From contig JAJZVW010000002.1 in NCBI GenBank assembly GCA_021847015.1, positions 124,001 through 188,000 of the forward strand: a stretch of 64,000 bases of DNA, given 5' to 3'. The stretch's first letter is position 1. Every line of letters starts with the position of its first letter. The notes beneath the pieces were generated by a model. It ran no database searches, was not told the origin of the DNA, and saw nothing but the letters and a program-made list of their open reading frames with translations. Source of the stretch: Pseudomonadota bacterium. Lineage in GTDB: Bacteria; Pseudomonadota; Alphaproteobacteria; Rhodospirillales; Magnetospirillaceae. The position numbers were made by a program, and so were the translations under genes. Shown in pieces: positions 8,228 through 17,326 of the stretch.

Positions 8228-8548
8228 GACCATCTGCTGGGGCGCGATTTTTTCATTTTTCGTCGGTTCTCCGATCAGAAGTTTCATGCGGGCGTATTGA
8301 CGGTCGGTGATCGTCAGCGTGCGAACGCTGCCCTTGGGGGGAAGGTTCTTCGTCACCCGCGAGAGGTGCTTTTCGACACCATCCTCCCCCCGGATGATGC
8401 GGGCATAAACCGAAAATTGCAGCATCAGGAACCCGTCGTCCTTGAGGAAGTGCCGGAAGCGGTTGGCGTGCCGGCGCTCGGCCTTGGTTCCGACGGGCAG
8501 ATCGAAGAACACCATCAGCCACATATACCGGACCTCAGCCTGTTTCAT
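8219..8548 (-). CDS. cas2: CRISPR-associated endonuclease Cas2
   Basis: Structural subunit of the Cas1-Cas2 spacer integrase. The protein is 109 aa and starts MKQAEVRYMWLMVFFDLPVG, with the conserved Asp16 at the end of the first strand, then FSVYARI and SVRTLTITDRQYARMKLLIG. Length and motifs match Cas2 of type II systems. ATG at 8548 overlaps the cas1 stop (ATGA), which fixes the start; a longer frame upstream is an artefact of cas1. It is the last gene of the cas9-cas1-cas2 operon and its stop lies in a hairpin 58 bp from the array. Confidence 0.95.
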   Translation of the reverse strand: MKQAEVRYMWLMVFFDLPVGTKAERRHANRFRHFLKDDGFLMLQFSVYARIIRGEDGVEKHLSRVTKNLPPKGSVRTLTITDRQYARMKLLIGEPTKNEKIAPQQMVLL

Positions 8549-9456
8549 GCCTCCCCGCGCCCATCCGAGTTGACCCAGGCGGGGAGCGTGAGCAATGCGG
8601 GACTGCTTCCCTCCATGGCGCGGACAAGGCTGGTCGCCACCGCTTCGGTGGCGGCGAGAAGGCTCATGGTTTCGTCCCCGACACGCGCATCGCCGAGAAG
8701 TATCGCCGCCATGGCTTGCCGGTCGGCCAGGGACAGGGCGTCGGTGAAGGGACGCTCCGCGCACCGCTCGCGTACACGTTCATCGATGAACGGGCGGAAG
8801 GGTTCAACCAGATCGTCGGCCAGATTGAAGGCGTTGGTGATGCTGGCGTGATGGAGGCCGACGCACGGGAGCAATCCATAAGCCACCAACGCCCGTGCAA
8901 CACCGGCCCGCATGACCGCGTAGCCGTAATTCAAAAGCTTATTCCGCAAATCGTCTTCGCGGTCGCGCGTGAAGTCGTCGAACAGGGTGCCCCAGTATTC
9001 TCGGGCGGCGCGCGCCTCCGTGTTGTCCGGGTCGCCGGAACCGACGTGGCGGGCGCTTGCGGCGATGCCGTCCACTCCCGGTCGTCCGGCTCGGCGCAAA
9101 TGTTCGGCCTGGTTTTCGATCTTGGCGATGACGATCCTCTGCCAGCAGCGCTTGCGGAACGGTTCAGAAACGCCGAGTTGCAGGGCGGCTACGCCGGCCT
9201 GCCGATGGTGGGAGTGGAAAGGGAGAAGGATGCCGTTCGGCGTATGCCGGCTATCGACGACGATCACCGCCACCCCGGCCTCCATACAGGCCGAAAGAAG
9301 GCCGGTTGTCAGGGTGGCCTGCGGAGTGTCGAGGACGATGTAGGCCACATCCTCCAGCGGGAGGATAGCCTCGCCATCCTCCTGGGCGGCTATGATTTGG
9401 CCCCCGGCGGTGTTGAGCCGGGCCGGGCGGCTCAGGTGCAGGCCTTTCCACGCCAA
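8545..9456 (-). CDS. cas1: CRISPR-associated endonuclease Cas1 (type II)
   Basis: Integrase that inserts new spacers into the array. It is 303 aa, normal for type II Cas1. The N-terminal beta domain is followed by the catalytic helical domain with NTEARAAREYWG (Glu147), VGLHHASITNAFNLADDLVE (His202/203 and the acidic residues at 214-218) and EPFRPFIDE. All expected metal ligands are present, so the protein should be active. It overlaps the 3' end of cas9 by 25 bp and the start of cas2 by 4 bp. There is no cas4 or csn2 gene, which assigns the locus to subtype II-C. Confidence 0.96.
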   Translation of the reverse strand: MAWKGLHLSRPARLNTAGGQIIAAQEDGEAILPLEDVAYIVLDTPQATLTTGLLSACMEAGVAVIVVDSRHTPNGILLPFHSHHRQAGVAALQLGVSEPFRKRCWQRIVIAKIENQAEHLRRAGRPGVDGIAASARHVGSGDPDNTEARAAREYWGTLFDDFTRDREDDLRNKLLNYGYAVMRAGVARALVAYGLLPCVGLHHASITNAFNLADDLVEPFRPFIDERVRERCAERPFTDALSLADRQAMAAILLGDARVGDETMSLLAATEAVATSLVRAMEGSSPALLTLPAWVNSDGRGEA

Positions 9457-12400
9457 GTCCGCGTCTCCCGCACGATTTCCGACCTTTCTCCGAGGCGGTC
9501 TACGGCAAATTTTTTGAAGCTCAACAATGTTTTGGCGCCTATGCCCCTTTTCATATCAGTGGAATCGTGATGGATTGAGAGTTTAATAGCGCCCACAGAG
9601 CGGTCCATGCCCCTATAATATCCTTGTATAATTTCACCTTTGCTTGTCGTTATTTCAAGATAGCTCATTTGCGTAAGAGACCACAGGAACTCATAGCTTT
9701 TATCGACTCTCGGCCATTCATCTTCTGGCTTGTCTGGGCTAACTGCCGCAGAGGGCGGTTTGTCCATTGTCGCCACCTCGTGGGGATAGATCGGCACCAG
9801 GAAGTATTGCCAGGCGCCGGACTTATTGGCCTTGCGGAAGATGTCGACGCGCGCCATTTCGCCGCGATCCACGGTGCCGGGCGGATTGTCGGGGCCGCCG
9901 CGATAAAGGAGCACGTTGACCTTCGCTTTTGACTTGAGCCGCACCTTGCTCACGGGGTCGCCCTTGGGGGAGAGCGGCGCTCGGTCGCCCGGCTTGCCGT
10001 CCTCGATCCAGGCGCGAAGGTTGTCGATCAGCCCCTTGTTGCGCTCGGGGTCCTTGATCCTCTCAAGGTCGGCGAGCTTGAGGTCGCTCACATCGCAGCG
10101 CTCGTAAACCCGCAGTTCACCATCGTGTTCGCGGATTTGGCGGATGGTGGCGTCGTGGGCCTTGCCACGGACACGGCGGCGCTCGGCCCGCGCGACGAAC
10201 ACGTTGCCAACCGCCGCCACGACGTCCTCGCGGAAATGGGGCCAGGGGTTGGGCACGTCCTTGAGGTCATAGGGTGAGCCTTGCGCCTCCAGCCTCTGGA
10301 TTTGCCGCGTCAACCGGTTGAGCATGGACTCGCTCGTTGCGGCGACGATGACGGCGTCCAGGGCGTGGTGGCGGTCGTCGGGGATGCGTTTGCCGCCGTC
10401 CGTCTTCTTGATCCATTGCAGGCCCCAGGCACGCCGCAATTTGTCGGTGAGCGGGCCGGGGCGGGCGCAGACCCTGCGTTTGCCGTCATCGGTGGGATAC
10501 ACGCGCTTCAGCGCCTCGGCCAACAGGCGGCAGGTCCAGCGGGTGTCGTTGAGGTTGCGGTCCCGAAACTTGTCCTGGACCGCTGCCGCATCGCGCAGCA
10601 TGTAATTCCGCCGCTTGAAGCCTTTGAGATCGGGCAGGGCGCGGACGCGGGCGCTGAAGGTTTCCCACTCGGCCTCGGTCTTGTCCTCGGTGAACCACTC
10701 GAAGGGCGTGCGCGCCTTCTTGTCCTGGTTGGCCTTGGCGGTACATAGGCATTTGTTGGTGAAACCGTCGTCGCCGAAACGGCTCCACGGCAGGATGTGG
10801 TCCACCTGGATGGAATTGTCCTGGGCGAGGATTTGGGTGGGATGGATGGCGTCGCCGGTGTAGACGCATTTGCATTGCTGTTCCCGCCACAGCTCGTACC
10901 GCAGAAGCTCTTCGGGTCCCTGCGGCGGGCGGCCGAGATCGGCTTCGAACCATTCCCGCAGCTTGTCCTTGACCTTGTTCCGCTTTTCGATGCCGCGCTC
11001 GATTTCGCCGCGTTCCTCGATGGACTTTCCGACATCGCGGGCCAGTTCGATATGGATGTAATCCGGTTCGCCATGCCGTTCGCAGATGGCTTTGACCTGC
11101 TTTACCGCCTCGATCAGCGCCTTGCGGGCTGTCGGGCTGCCGACCAGAGCCGGAGAGATGCGCTCCTCGCTCAGGATTTTCCCAAGCGCCGCTTTGCCGG
11201 TCACCCCCACGTCGAAGGCGTTGCCTTCACGGCTTTGGGTGTGATCGTAGCCCGCTTCCGCCGCCGCCTTGTCGTAGGTCAGGCCCAGGCGCAGCCCAGG
11301 GATCATCGCCCGTGCGGCCTTGGCCGAAATGTGGCCGGCGCCTGTGAAGGCTTTCAGTTCGTCCCTCTCCGCCGCCTCCACCAGCGTTTCCACGATGGCC
11401 GGGTCGAGCCCGGTTTCGGCCAGTCCCTCGCGGATGCGGCCGATGTCTTCCCGGAAGGTCAAGACCTCGGCGATCCGATCCAGTGCCGCCGGGCGGTCGA
11501 GCAGGGACGCCCAGGCGAGCGCGCCGTGGCGGTCGATGATCAGCTTGCGCAGGCGATACGTGCCATCCGCGGCGCCTCCTGACCGGGCGACGATGTCCCG
11601 TGCCGATTCCTCGTCGGCCTTGATGCCGTCGAAATGGGCGCCATCGGACAATCCCAGGCGCTTGCGCAGGGTTGTGAAGCTGATCTTCGCCGTCGTGCCG
11701 AAATCCCTTTCGACGAGGGCGGTTTCCTCGGGCGTCAAGCGACGAGGTTTTCGTCCCTCGATCACCGTCAGGGCGTTCAGGCGCGACAAGAGGCGGAACA
11801 GCTCGAAAGACCGGGACCGCTTGGCGGTGCGCCTTTCGCCGCGCTCGAACGGGCAATCGCCGAGAAGGGTTTCGCTGTCTTGCAAGGGACGCTGAAAAAA
11901 GGCGATTTCGATGAAGCGGCGTTCAAGCTCCTGGTCGGCAAGCTTTTGCCCGAGGCGCCGCTGCTCCCGGAAAATAAGCCGAACCTCCGCTTCCAAATCG
12001 TCGCGCAGCAGGGAGCGCGAATAGTCGCCATCGCGGTTGCGCAGACGGCGCACGATTTCTTCCGTCCCATCCTTGCGCGGGGTTTGGCCGACGATGAAGC
12101 CCTCATCCTCGAGAAGCAGTTGGGCGGGCGTCCTGTAGCGTGCCAGGCGTTCCTGAAGGTCGGCGCTGGCCTTTAACATCTTGCCGGTGTCGCTCGCGTT
12201 CTGCGCCTTGCCGCCTTTGGAATTCGATTTGAATCCGCGATGGCGGGCGATGTGGCCAAGGGCGACGGCCAGTTCATGGGGTGTCAGCCGGCGGCGCAAC
12301 GCCTCGATCCTGAGGGCCCACGGGTTGTGGTTGGGCGTGCCGGCCAAAGCATCGCGTTGCCTGCCCGCCGTCAGTCCGGATTGGTGGAAGAGCGCACGAA

Positions 12401-12629
12401 TCTGGCTCATGCGCTGGGCGCGCCGCGCCACGACGCGACGTTGTGCCCGAAACGTGCGCCGCATGGCGGATTTCAGCTTGGTGCCCGTCGATCCCTTTTC
12501 TTCGGGCGCGTCGAACATCCAGGTGCCGAGTGCGACTATGCGTCCTGCCTCTTGTTCCGGTTCATTCGCGAATTCCAGCAACGCCCAGCCGACGGATGCG
12601 ATGCCGACGTCAAGACCCAGAACTCTCAT
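9432..12629 (-). CDS. cas9: Cas9 endonuclease, type II-C
   Basis: RNA-guided DNA endonuclease of 1065 aa, a compact II-C size. Visible parts: RuvC-I MRVLGLDVGIASVGWA (Asp7); arginine-rich bridge helix around 53-80 (RRTFRAQRRVVARRAQR); RuvC-II YIHIELARDV (Glu528); HNH IQVDHILPWSRF (Asp610, His611) with NQDKKAR following; RuvC-III DDRHHALDAVIVAA (His754/755, Asp758). All catalytic residues are intact. ATG at 12629 is chosen because AGGGGGA lies 6 nt upstream and the protein then begins at the RuvC-I strand; an in-frame ATG at 12659 lacks a ribosome site. The part coding for ~970-1030, in the PAM-interacting region, is much AT-richer than the rest. Confidence 0.98.
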   Translation of the reverse strand: MRVLGLDVGIASVGWALLEFANEPEQEAGRIVALGTWMFDAPEEKGSTGTKLKSAMRRTFRAQRRVVARRAQRMSQIRALFHQSGLTAGRQRDALAGTPNHNPWALRIEALRRRLTPHELAVALGHIARHRGFKSNSKGGKAQNASDTGKMLKASADLQERLARYRTPAQLLLEDEGFIVGQTPRKDGTEEIVRRLRNRDGDYSRSLLRDDLEAEVRLIFREQRRLGQKLADQELERRFIEIAFFQRPLQDSETLLGDCPFERGERRTAKRSRSFELFRLLSRLNALTVIEGRKPRRLTPEETALVERDFGTTAKISFTTLRKRLGLSDGAHFDGIKADEESARDIVARSGGAADGTYRLRKLIIDRHGALAWASLLDRPAALDRIAEVLTFREDIGRIREGLAETGLDPAIVETLVEAAERDELKAFTGAGHISAKAARAMIPGLRLGLTYDKAAAEAGYDHTQSREGNAFDVGVTGKAALGKILSEERISPALVGSPTARKALIEAVKQVKAICERHGEPDYIHIELARDVGKSIEERGEIERGIEKRNKVKDKLREWFEADLGRPPQGPEELLRYELWREQQCKCVYTGDAIHPTQILAQDNSIQVDHILPWSRFGDDGFTNKCLCTAKANQDKKARTPFEWFTEDKTEAEWETFSARVRALPDLKGFKRRNYMLRDAAAVQDKFRDRNLNDTRWTCRLLAEALKRVYPTDDGKRRVCARPGPLTDKLRRAWGLQWIKKTDGGKRIPDDRHHALDAVIVAATSESMLNRLTRQIQRLEAQGSPYDLKDVPNPWPHFREDVVAAVGNVFVARAERRRVRGKAHDATIRQIREHDGELRVYERCDVSDLKLADLERIKDPERNKGLIDNLRAWIEDGKPGDRAPLSPKGDPVSKVRLKSKAKVNVLLYRGGPDNPPGTVDRGEMARVDIFRKANKSGAWQYFLVPIYPHEVATMDKPPSAAVSPDKPEDEWPRVDKSYEFLWSLTQMSYLEITTSKGEIIQGYYRGMDRSVGAIKLSIHHDSTDMKRGIGAKTLLSFKKFAVDRLGERSEIVRETRTWRGKACT

Positions 12630-12660
12630 GGCGCGTCCCCCTATGGTTGTCGCCCACAAT

Positions 12661-12699
12661 TTAATAGCTATTGACCGGCGTGTGCCAAGACGGCAAATT
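12661..12699. promoter_or_regulatory. candidate divergent promoters for cas9 (-) and tracrRNA (+)
   Basis: On the plus strand TTGACC (12671-12676) is followed after 17 bp by CAAATT (12694-12699), which would start a tracrRNA within the first bases of the anti-repeat. On the minus strand TTGGCA (complement of 12683-12688) and TATTAA (complement of 12661-12666) are 16 bp apart and point at cas9. The stretch is AT-rich against its surroundings. The match to consensus is moderate, and both calls are inferences from sequence only. Confidence 0.4.
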
Positions 12700-12794
12700 A
12701 CCAGAGGGAAACAGGTGGGGAAGCCACGGCAAAATGGCTTTCCATTGAAGGATTACCCTCCGTGGGCGCGAGCCTGCGGAGGGGATTCCTTTTT
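12699..12794 (+). ncRNA. tracrRNA candidate with anti-repeat and intrinsic terminator
   Basis: Positions 12699-12730 are the reverse complement of the CRISPR repeat apart from a 2-nt internal mismatch near the left end and two A-to-G changes that would still pair as G-U. This leaves an uninterrupted 25-nt duplex ending in GGGGAAGCCACGGC. The tail has a short stem option (GGAAGCCA against TGGCTTTCC) and a strong terminator hairpin ending in TTTTT. The 5' end is not fixed by sequence; if the TTGACC promoter is used it lies near 12705. The location upstream of cas9, divergent from it, makes this the only anti-repeat I can see in the locus. Confidence 0.88.
12747..12794 (+). terminator. intrinsic terminator of the tracrRNA
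   Basis: CCCTCCG (12756-12762) pairs with CGGAGGG (12777-12783). The stem is extended inside by GGGC/GCCT with one G-U pair, and outside, across a 3x3 internal loop, by AAGGA/TCCTT. TTTTT follows at 12790-12794. The T-tract is on the plus strand only, which fixes the direction of the RNA and hence of the crRNAs. Confidence 0.85.
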
Positions 12795-12981
12795 CGGAGA
12801 GCGCATTGGTCCGCAGGGCGCGGACCCCGAATTCCCGCAGGACGGCGCTTGATCTCCCGGACCCGTATCTCACTCCCCCTGCCGCCTTGTGCCGGCGATG
12901 CGCCGGTGATACAAGCGGCCCCGCGGAAGGGCCTTGAGGGGTCCTCGGCTCCGGCGATTTCAACAGGTTAAAGGCGATCCG

Positions 12982-14331
12982 ATGGCGAAGGCTCACGTCA
13001 CGGTCCGGTTCGCCCCCAGCCCGACCGGCCTGCTTCATGTGGGCAACGCGCGGGTGGCGCTGATCAACTGGCTGCTGGCGCGCAAGCTGGGCGGCCGCTT
13101 CCTGCTGCGCTACGACGACACCGACACCCAGCGCTCGCGGCCGGAATATGTCGAGGCCATCGGCCGGGACCTCGCCTGGCTGGGGCTGGGCTGGGATGTC
13201 CAGGCGTTCCAGTCGGCCCGGCTGGAGCGCTACGCCGCCGCCGCCGAGGCGCTCAAGGCGGCCGGGCGCCTCTACCCCTGTTACGAGACCGCCGACGAAC
13301 TGGACTTCAAGCGCAAGCGCCAGCTCGCGCGGCGCCAGCCGCCGGTCTACGACCGCGCGGCGCTGCGGCTGACCGACGGAGAGAAGCGCGCGCTGGAGGC
13401 CGAAGGCCGCACCCCCCATTGGCGCTTCCGCCTCGATCGCGACGAGGTGCGCTGGGACGATCTGGTGCGCGGCCCCTGCCACACGCACGGGGGCACCCTG
13501 TCGGACCCGGTGCTGATCCGCGCCGACGGCACCTTCCTCTACACCCTGCCCAGCGTGGTGGACGATATCGACTTCGCCATCACCCATGTGGTGCGGGGCG
13601 AGGACCACGTCACGAACACCGCGCCGCAAATCCAGCTTTTCCGCGCGCTGGGCGCCGAGCCGCCGGCCTTCGCCCATCTGCCGCTGCTCACCGACGCGGC
13701 CGGCCAGGGTCTGTCGAAGCGGCTGGGATCGCTGTCGCTGGGCGACCTGCGGGACCAAGGCATCGAACCGGTGGCCCTGGCCAGCCTGCTGGCCCGGCTG
13801 GGATCGTCGGACGCCATCGAGATCCGTTTCTCGCTGGACGACCTCGTCCGGGATTTCGACCTCGGGCACTTCTCGCGCGCCACGCCGAAGTTCGATCCCC
13901 AGGAACTGGCCCACCTCAACGCCCGTTATCTTTCGGGGCTGCCGTGGGAGGATGCCCGGCCGAAGCTGGCGGCGCTCGGGCTGACGGAGGCGAACAAGGA
14001 GTTCTGGGAGGCCGTCCGGGGCAATCTGGGGCGGCTGGAGGACGCACGCGGCTGGTGGGCGGTGGTCGCCGGCCCGTGCGCCCCGGTGATCGAGGATGCC
14101 GCCTTCGCGGCCGAGGCGGCGGCGCTGCTGCCGCCGGAGCCGTGGGACAACGCCACCTGGGGCGCCTGGACCGAGGCGGTCAAACAGGCCACCGGCCGCA
14201 AGGGCAGAGCCCTGTTCCATCCTTTGCGCCTGGCGCTGACGGGCCGCGAGAATGGACCGGAACTGAAGACTCTGCTACCCCTTGTCGGCCGCGTCCGGGC
14301 CGGCAAACGGCTGATGGGCGAGCCCGCCTGA
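12982..14331 (+). CDS. gltX: glutamyl-tRNA synthetase
   Basis: Charges tRNA-Glu. The 449-aa class I synthetase has the HIGH-type motif [15 protein letters not shown] at residues 8-22, YDDTDTQRS, the [12 protein letters not shown] segment and the KMSKS-type loop LSKRLGS. The anticodon-binding C-terminus is of ordinary length. ATG at 12982 ([10 protein letters not shown]) is preferred over the longer frame because AAAGGCGATCCG precedes it and the family starts there. Many alphaproteobacteria carry two gltX genes; which paralogue this is cannot be decided here. It forms a pair with cysS. Confidence 0.95.
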   Translation: MAKAHVTVRFAPSPTGLLHVGNARVALINWLLARKLGGRFLLRYDDTDTQRSRPEYVEAIGRDLAWLGLGWDVQAFQSARLERYAAAAEALKAAGRLYPCYETADELDFKRKRQLARRQPPVYDRAALRLTDGEKRALEAEGRTPHWRFRLDRDEVRWDDLVRGPCHTHGGTLSDPVLIRADGTFLYTLPSVVDDIDFAITHVVRGEDHVTNTAPQIQLFRALGAEPPAFAHLPLLTDAAGQGLSKRLGSLSLGDLRDQGIEPVALASLLARLGSSDAIEIRFSLDDLVRDFDLGHFSRATPKFDPQELAHLNARYLSGLPWEDARPKLAALGLTEANKEFWEAVRGNLGRLEDARGWWAVVAGPCAPVIEDAAFAAEAAALLPPEPWDNATWGAWTEAVKQATGRKGRALFHPLRLALTGRENGPELKTLLPLVGRVRAGKRLMGEPA

Positions 14332-14347
14332 CATTGGGAGAGAGACG

Positions 14348-15727
14348 GTGCCGCTGGTTCTCTACAACACGCTGACGCGCCGCAAGGAGACGTTCGCGCC
14401 CCTGCGGCCCGACCATGTCGGCATGTACGTGTGCGGCCCCACCGTTTACGACCGCGCCCATATCGGCAACGCCCGGCCGGTGATCGTGTTCGACGTGCTG
14501 TTCCGGCTGCTGCGGTCCCTGTACCCGTCGGTGACCTATGTGCGCAACATCACCGACGTGGACGACAAGATCAACGCGCGCTCGGCCCAATCGGGCGAAC
14601 CCATCGCCGTCATCACCGAGCGCACGACGCGGATGTTCCACGAGGACATCGCCGCGCTGAACGTCCTGCCGCCCACAATCGAGCCCCGCGCCACCGCCCA
14701 CATCGCCCAGATGATCGCCATGATCGAACGGCTGGTCGCCAGGGGCCACGCCTACGTGGCCGAGGGCCATGTGCTGTTCTCGGTCCCCTCCATGGCCGAT
14801 TACGGCATGCTGTCGCGCCGCAGCCAGGACGAGATGATCGCCGGCGCCCGCGTCGAGGTGGCGCCCTTCAAGAAGAACCCCGCCGATTTCGTGTTGTGGA
14901 AACCCTCGACCGCCGATCTTCCCGGCTGGGAATCGCCCTGGGGGCGGGGGCGGCCGGGCTGGCACATCGAATGCAGCGCCATGAGCAACCAGTACCTGGG
15001 TGCCACCTTCGACATCCACGGCGGCGGCCAGGACCTGGTGTTCCCCCATCACGAGAACGAGATCGCCCAATCGACCTGCGCCAACGGCGCTCCGTTCGCC
15101 CGCTATTGGCTGCACAACGGCTATTTGATGGTCGAGGGCGAGAAGATGTCGAAGTCGCTGGGCAACTTCGTCACCGTCCACGACTTGCTGGACCAGGCGC
15201 CCGGCGAGGCGATCCGGCTGGCCATGCTGTCCACCCATTACCACCAGCCCTTCGACTGGACCGCCGAGGGGCTGCGCCAGGCCCGCACGGCCCTGGACCG
15301 CCTTTATACCGCGTTGCGCAACGCGGCCGGCGTGGTGTCCGATGGGCGCGAGGCGGCGCCCATCGAGGTGATGGCCGCGCTGGAGGACGACCTCAACACG
15401 CCGCTCGCCATCGCCCATCTGCACGAGCTGGCCGGCGCCCTCAACAAGGCCGGCAGCGCCGGGGACAAGGCGCGGGCCAAGGGGGCGCTGCTGGCCTCGG
15501 GCGATCTTCTGGGCGTGTTGCAGCAGGACCCCGAGGCATGGTTCAAGGCGCAGCCGGCGGCGGGGGTGGCCATCGGCGCGGGCGAGGTTGAAGCCCTGAT
15601 CGCCGCGCGCGCCGCCGCCCGCAAGGGCAAGGACTTCGCCGAGGCCGACCGCATCCGCAAGGACCTGGCCGACAAGGGCGTGATCCTGGAAGACGGTCCC
15701 CAGGGCACGACGTGGAAAAGGGCGTGA
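14348..15727 (+). CDS. cysS: cysteinyl-tRNA synthetase
   Basis: Charges tRNA-Cys. The 459-aa class I enzyme has [19 protein letters not shown] (zinc Cys and HIGH motif, from ~residue 26), [19 protein letters not shown] and the KMSKS loop [11 protein letters not shown]. It starts with GTG at 14348 after TGGGAGAGAGACG, 16 bp downstream of gltX, so the two are probably co-transcribed. A dispersed palindromic repeat begins 49 bp after the stop. Confidence 0.96.
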   Translation: MPLVLYNTLTRRKETFAPLRPDHVGMYVCGPTVYDRAHIGNARPVIVFDVLFRLLRSLYPSVTYVRNITDVDDKINARSAQSGEPIAVITERTTRMFHEDIAALNVLPPTIEPRATAHIAQMIAMIERLVARGHAYVAEGHVLFSVPSMADYGMLSRRSQDEMIAGARVEVAPFKKNPADFVLWKPSTADLPGWESPWGRGRPGWHIECSAMSNQYLGATFDIHGGGQDLVFPHHENEIAQSTCANGAPFARYWLHNGYLMVEGEKMSKSLGNFVTVHDLLDQAPGEAIRLAMLSTHYHQPFDWTAEGLRQARTALDRLYTALRNAAGVVSDGREAAPIEVMAALEDDLNTPLAIAHLHELAGALNKAGSAGDKARAKGALLASGDLLGVLQQDPEAWFKAQPAAGVAIGAGEVEALIAARAAARKGKDFAEADRIRKDLADKGVILEDGPQGTTWKRA

Positions 15728-15776
15728 CGGCGTGAGGCATCGCTTTTCCAATTGTGCCGCCTATGGCCCCTTTTGC

Positions 15777-15861
15777 TGTCATCCCGAGCGTAGCCGAGGG
15801 ATCTTTCGGGCATTTTCGCGTGAAAGGTCCCTCCGCTCGCTCGCGCTCGGTCAGGATGACA
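15777..15861. repeat. dispersed palindromic repeat (TGTCATCCCGAGC family)
   Basis: Starts TGTCATCCCGAGC and ends GGTCAGGATGACA, with inner arms GAGGGATCTTTC and GAAAGGTCCCTC around CGGGCATTTTCGCGT. It shares this layout with copies at about 1.75, 20.0, 33.9 and 45.9 kb. No long terminal inverted repeats are evident outside it. It occupies the gap between cysS and the membrane-protein gene and could fold into a long hairpin in RNA. Confidence 0.7.
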
Positions 15862-15877
15862 CCGTGAGCGAGCCCGC

Positions 15878-17326
15878 ATGACGAGAACCGCCGTTTCTTC
15901 CTCCTGTCCCTTGTCCGAGCGCCAGCGCATCGGCTTTCACATCGCCGCCATCCTCGCCGTCGCGCTGCTGATGATGGCGCCGGCGATCTGGAACGGCTAC
16001 CCGCTGATCTATTTCGACAGCGAGGACTACGTGGACATGTCCTTCACGTGGCAGCCGATCGTCTTCCGCATCATGACCTACGGCGCCTTCGTCGGCATCG
16101 CCCGTCTCTTCGATTCCCTGTGGACGGTGGTGATCGTGCAGGCGCTGATGACGTCGTGGATGCTGCACGAGGCGGTGTCGGCGTTCGTCGGCCGCTGGCG
16201 CGGCGTGGTTTTCCTCGCCCTGGGGATCGTCCTGGCGCTGTCCACGGGCCTCGCGGTGGTGGCCTCGGAACTGATGGCCGATCTTTTCGCCGGGCTCGCC
16301 ATCCTGGGGCTGGCCGTGCTGGCCTTCGGCGACGCGCTGCCGCGATGGCGGCGCCTCGTCCTGGTGCCGATGGTGATGATTTCCATCGCGGTGCACATGT
16401 CCCATGTCGCCGTTGCCTGCGGCTTGGCCATCGTGCTGGTCGCCATGGCGGTGTCCGCGCGCTGGCTGCGCCCGATGCCGCGGCCCCGGCTGGGCTTGCC
16501 GCTGCTGGCCGTCGCGCTCGGCACCCTGGCGGTACCCGCCACCCATTGGGCGGCCACCGGCGAGGCGTTCTTCTCGCGATCCGGCCGGGTGCTGCAAATG
16601 GCCCTGTTCGTCCAGGACGGCCTGGCCAAGAAATATCTCGATGCCGTGTGCCCGCAAGGGGCGCAGCTCAAGATGTGCGCCCACAAGGACGAACTGCCCG
16701 CCACCGCCGACGAGTTCCTGTGGGGGGATTCGCCGTTCGACAGCATGGGCGGCTGGAAGGCGATGCACGACGAGTCGGACCTCATCGTCAAAGGCACCAT
16801 CCGCCTGTTCCCGCTCGACGTCGCCAAGGCGATGCTCGACAACACCTGGACGCAGCTCAATCTGGTCGCCGACGGCGAGGATCTGGTGCCGATGACCTGG
16901 CACTTCGTCAAGACGTCGCTGCGGCGCTATCCCCAGGAATCCCGCCATTTCCGCTTTGCCCGCCAGCAGCGCCGCTTCGGCATCGACTTCGAGCCCGTCA
17001 ACCGTGTCCATGTGCCGATCGCCGAGGCCGCCGAGATCGCCATGCTGGGGCTCCTGGTGGTCGCCTGGCGCCGCCGCGACCGGATCACCGCCGGGCTGAT
17101 CGTCGTCGTCGCCATGGCCTTTCTGGGCAACGCCTTCGTCTGTGGGGCACTGTCCAATCCCCACGACCGCTACCAGAACCGCATCGTGTGGCTGGCGTTG
17201 TTCTCCTCGGTGGTCGGTGCCGTGCGCCTGGACCAGCGGATCGGCGCGCGCCGCCCCAAGGAGCCATTCCCCGATCCGCTGGGCCGGCTGCGCCCGGTTC
17301 ATGGGGGCAAGGAGAGCGAAGCCTAA
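15878..17326 (+). CDS. polytopic membrane protein, possibly GT-C-like
   Basis: A 482-aa protein with about ten hydrophobic segments. Between the first two lies an acidic loop PLIYFDSEDYVDMSFTWQP, and a large hydrophilic loop follows near residues 240-360 (LFVQDGLAKKYLDAVCPQGA and onward). This layout, helix then Asp/Glu loop then multi-helix bundle, resembles GT-C membrane glycosyltransferases, but I recognise no specific family and the similarity is only in form. ATG at 15878 is the only good start downstream of the repeat; the ribosome site is poor. Its 3' end overlaps the convergent histidine kinase gene by 4 bp. Confidence 0.7.
   Translation: MTRTAVSSSCPLSERQRIGFHIAAILAVALLMMAPAIWNGYPLIYFDSEDYVDMSFTWQPIVFRIMTYGAFVGIARLFDSLWTVVIVQALMTSWMLHEAVSAFVGRWRGVVFLALGIVLALSTGLAVVASELMADLFAGLAILGLAVLAFGDALPRWRRLVLVPMVMISIAVHMSHVAVACGLAIVLVAMAVSARWLRPMPRPRLGLPLLAVALGTLAVPATHWAATGEAFFSRSGRVLQMALFVQDGLAKKYLDAVCPQGAQLKMCAHKDELPATADEFLWGDSPFDSMGGWKAMHDESDLIVKGTIRLFPLDVAKAMLDNTWTQLNLVADGEDLVPMTWHFVKTSLRRYPQESRHFRFARQQRRFGIDFEPVNRVHVPIAEAAEIAMLGLLVVAWRRRDRITAGLIVVVAMAFLGNAFVCGALSNPHDRYQNRIVWLALFSSVVGAVRLDQRIGARRPKEPFPDPLGRLRPVHGGKESEA

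Noticed and set aside
7023-8256. Reading frames of 60-208 codons on both strands across the array, with a repeated peptide such as RGFPTCFPMVG or AYHRETGRETTA
   Set aside because: They arise from translating the 36-bp CRISPR repeat at a 66-bp period, which is a multiple of three. They are not repeat proteins.
8219-9456. Search for csn2 or cas4 next to cas1-cas2
   Set aside because: No further gene lies between cas9 and the array or between tracrRNA and gltX, so subtypes II-A and II-B are excluded.
12795-12981. Possible tRNA or second small RNA between the tracrRNA terminator and gltX
   Set aside because: No cloverleaf arms or T-loop sequence could be found; only short GC stems are present.
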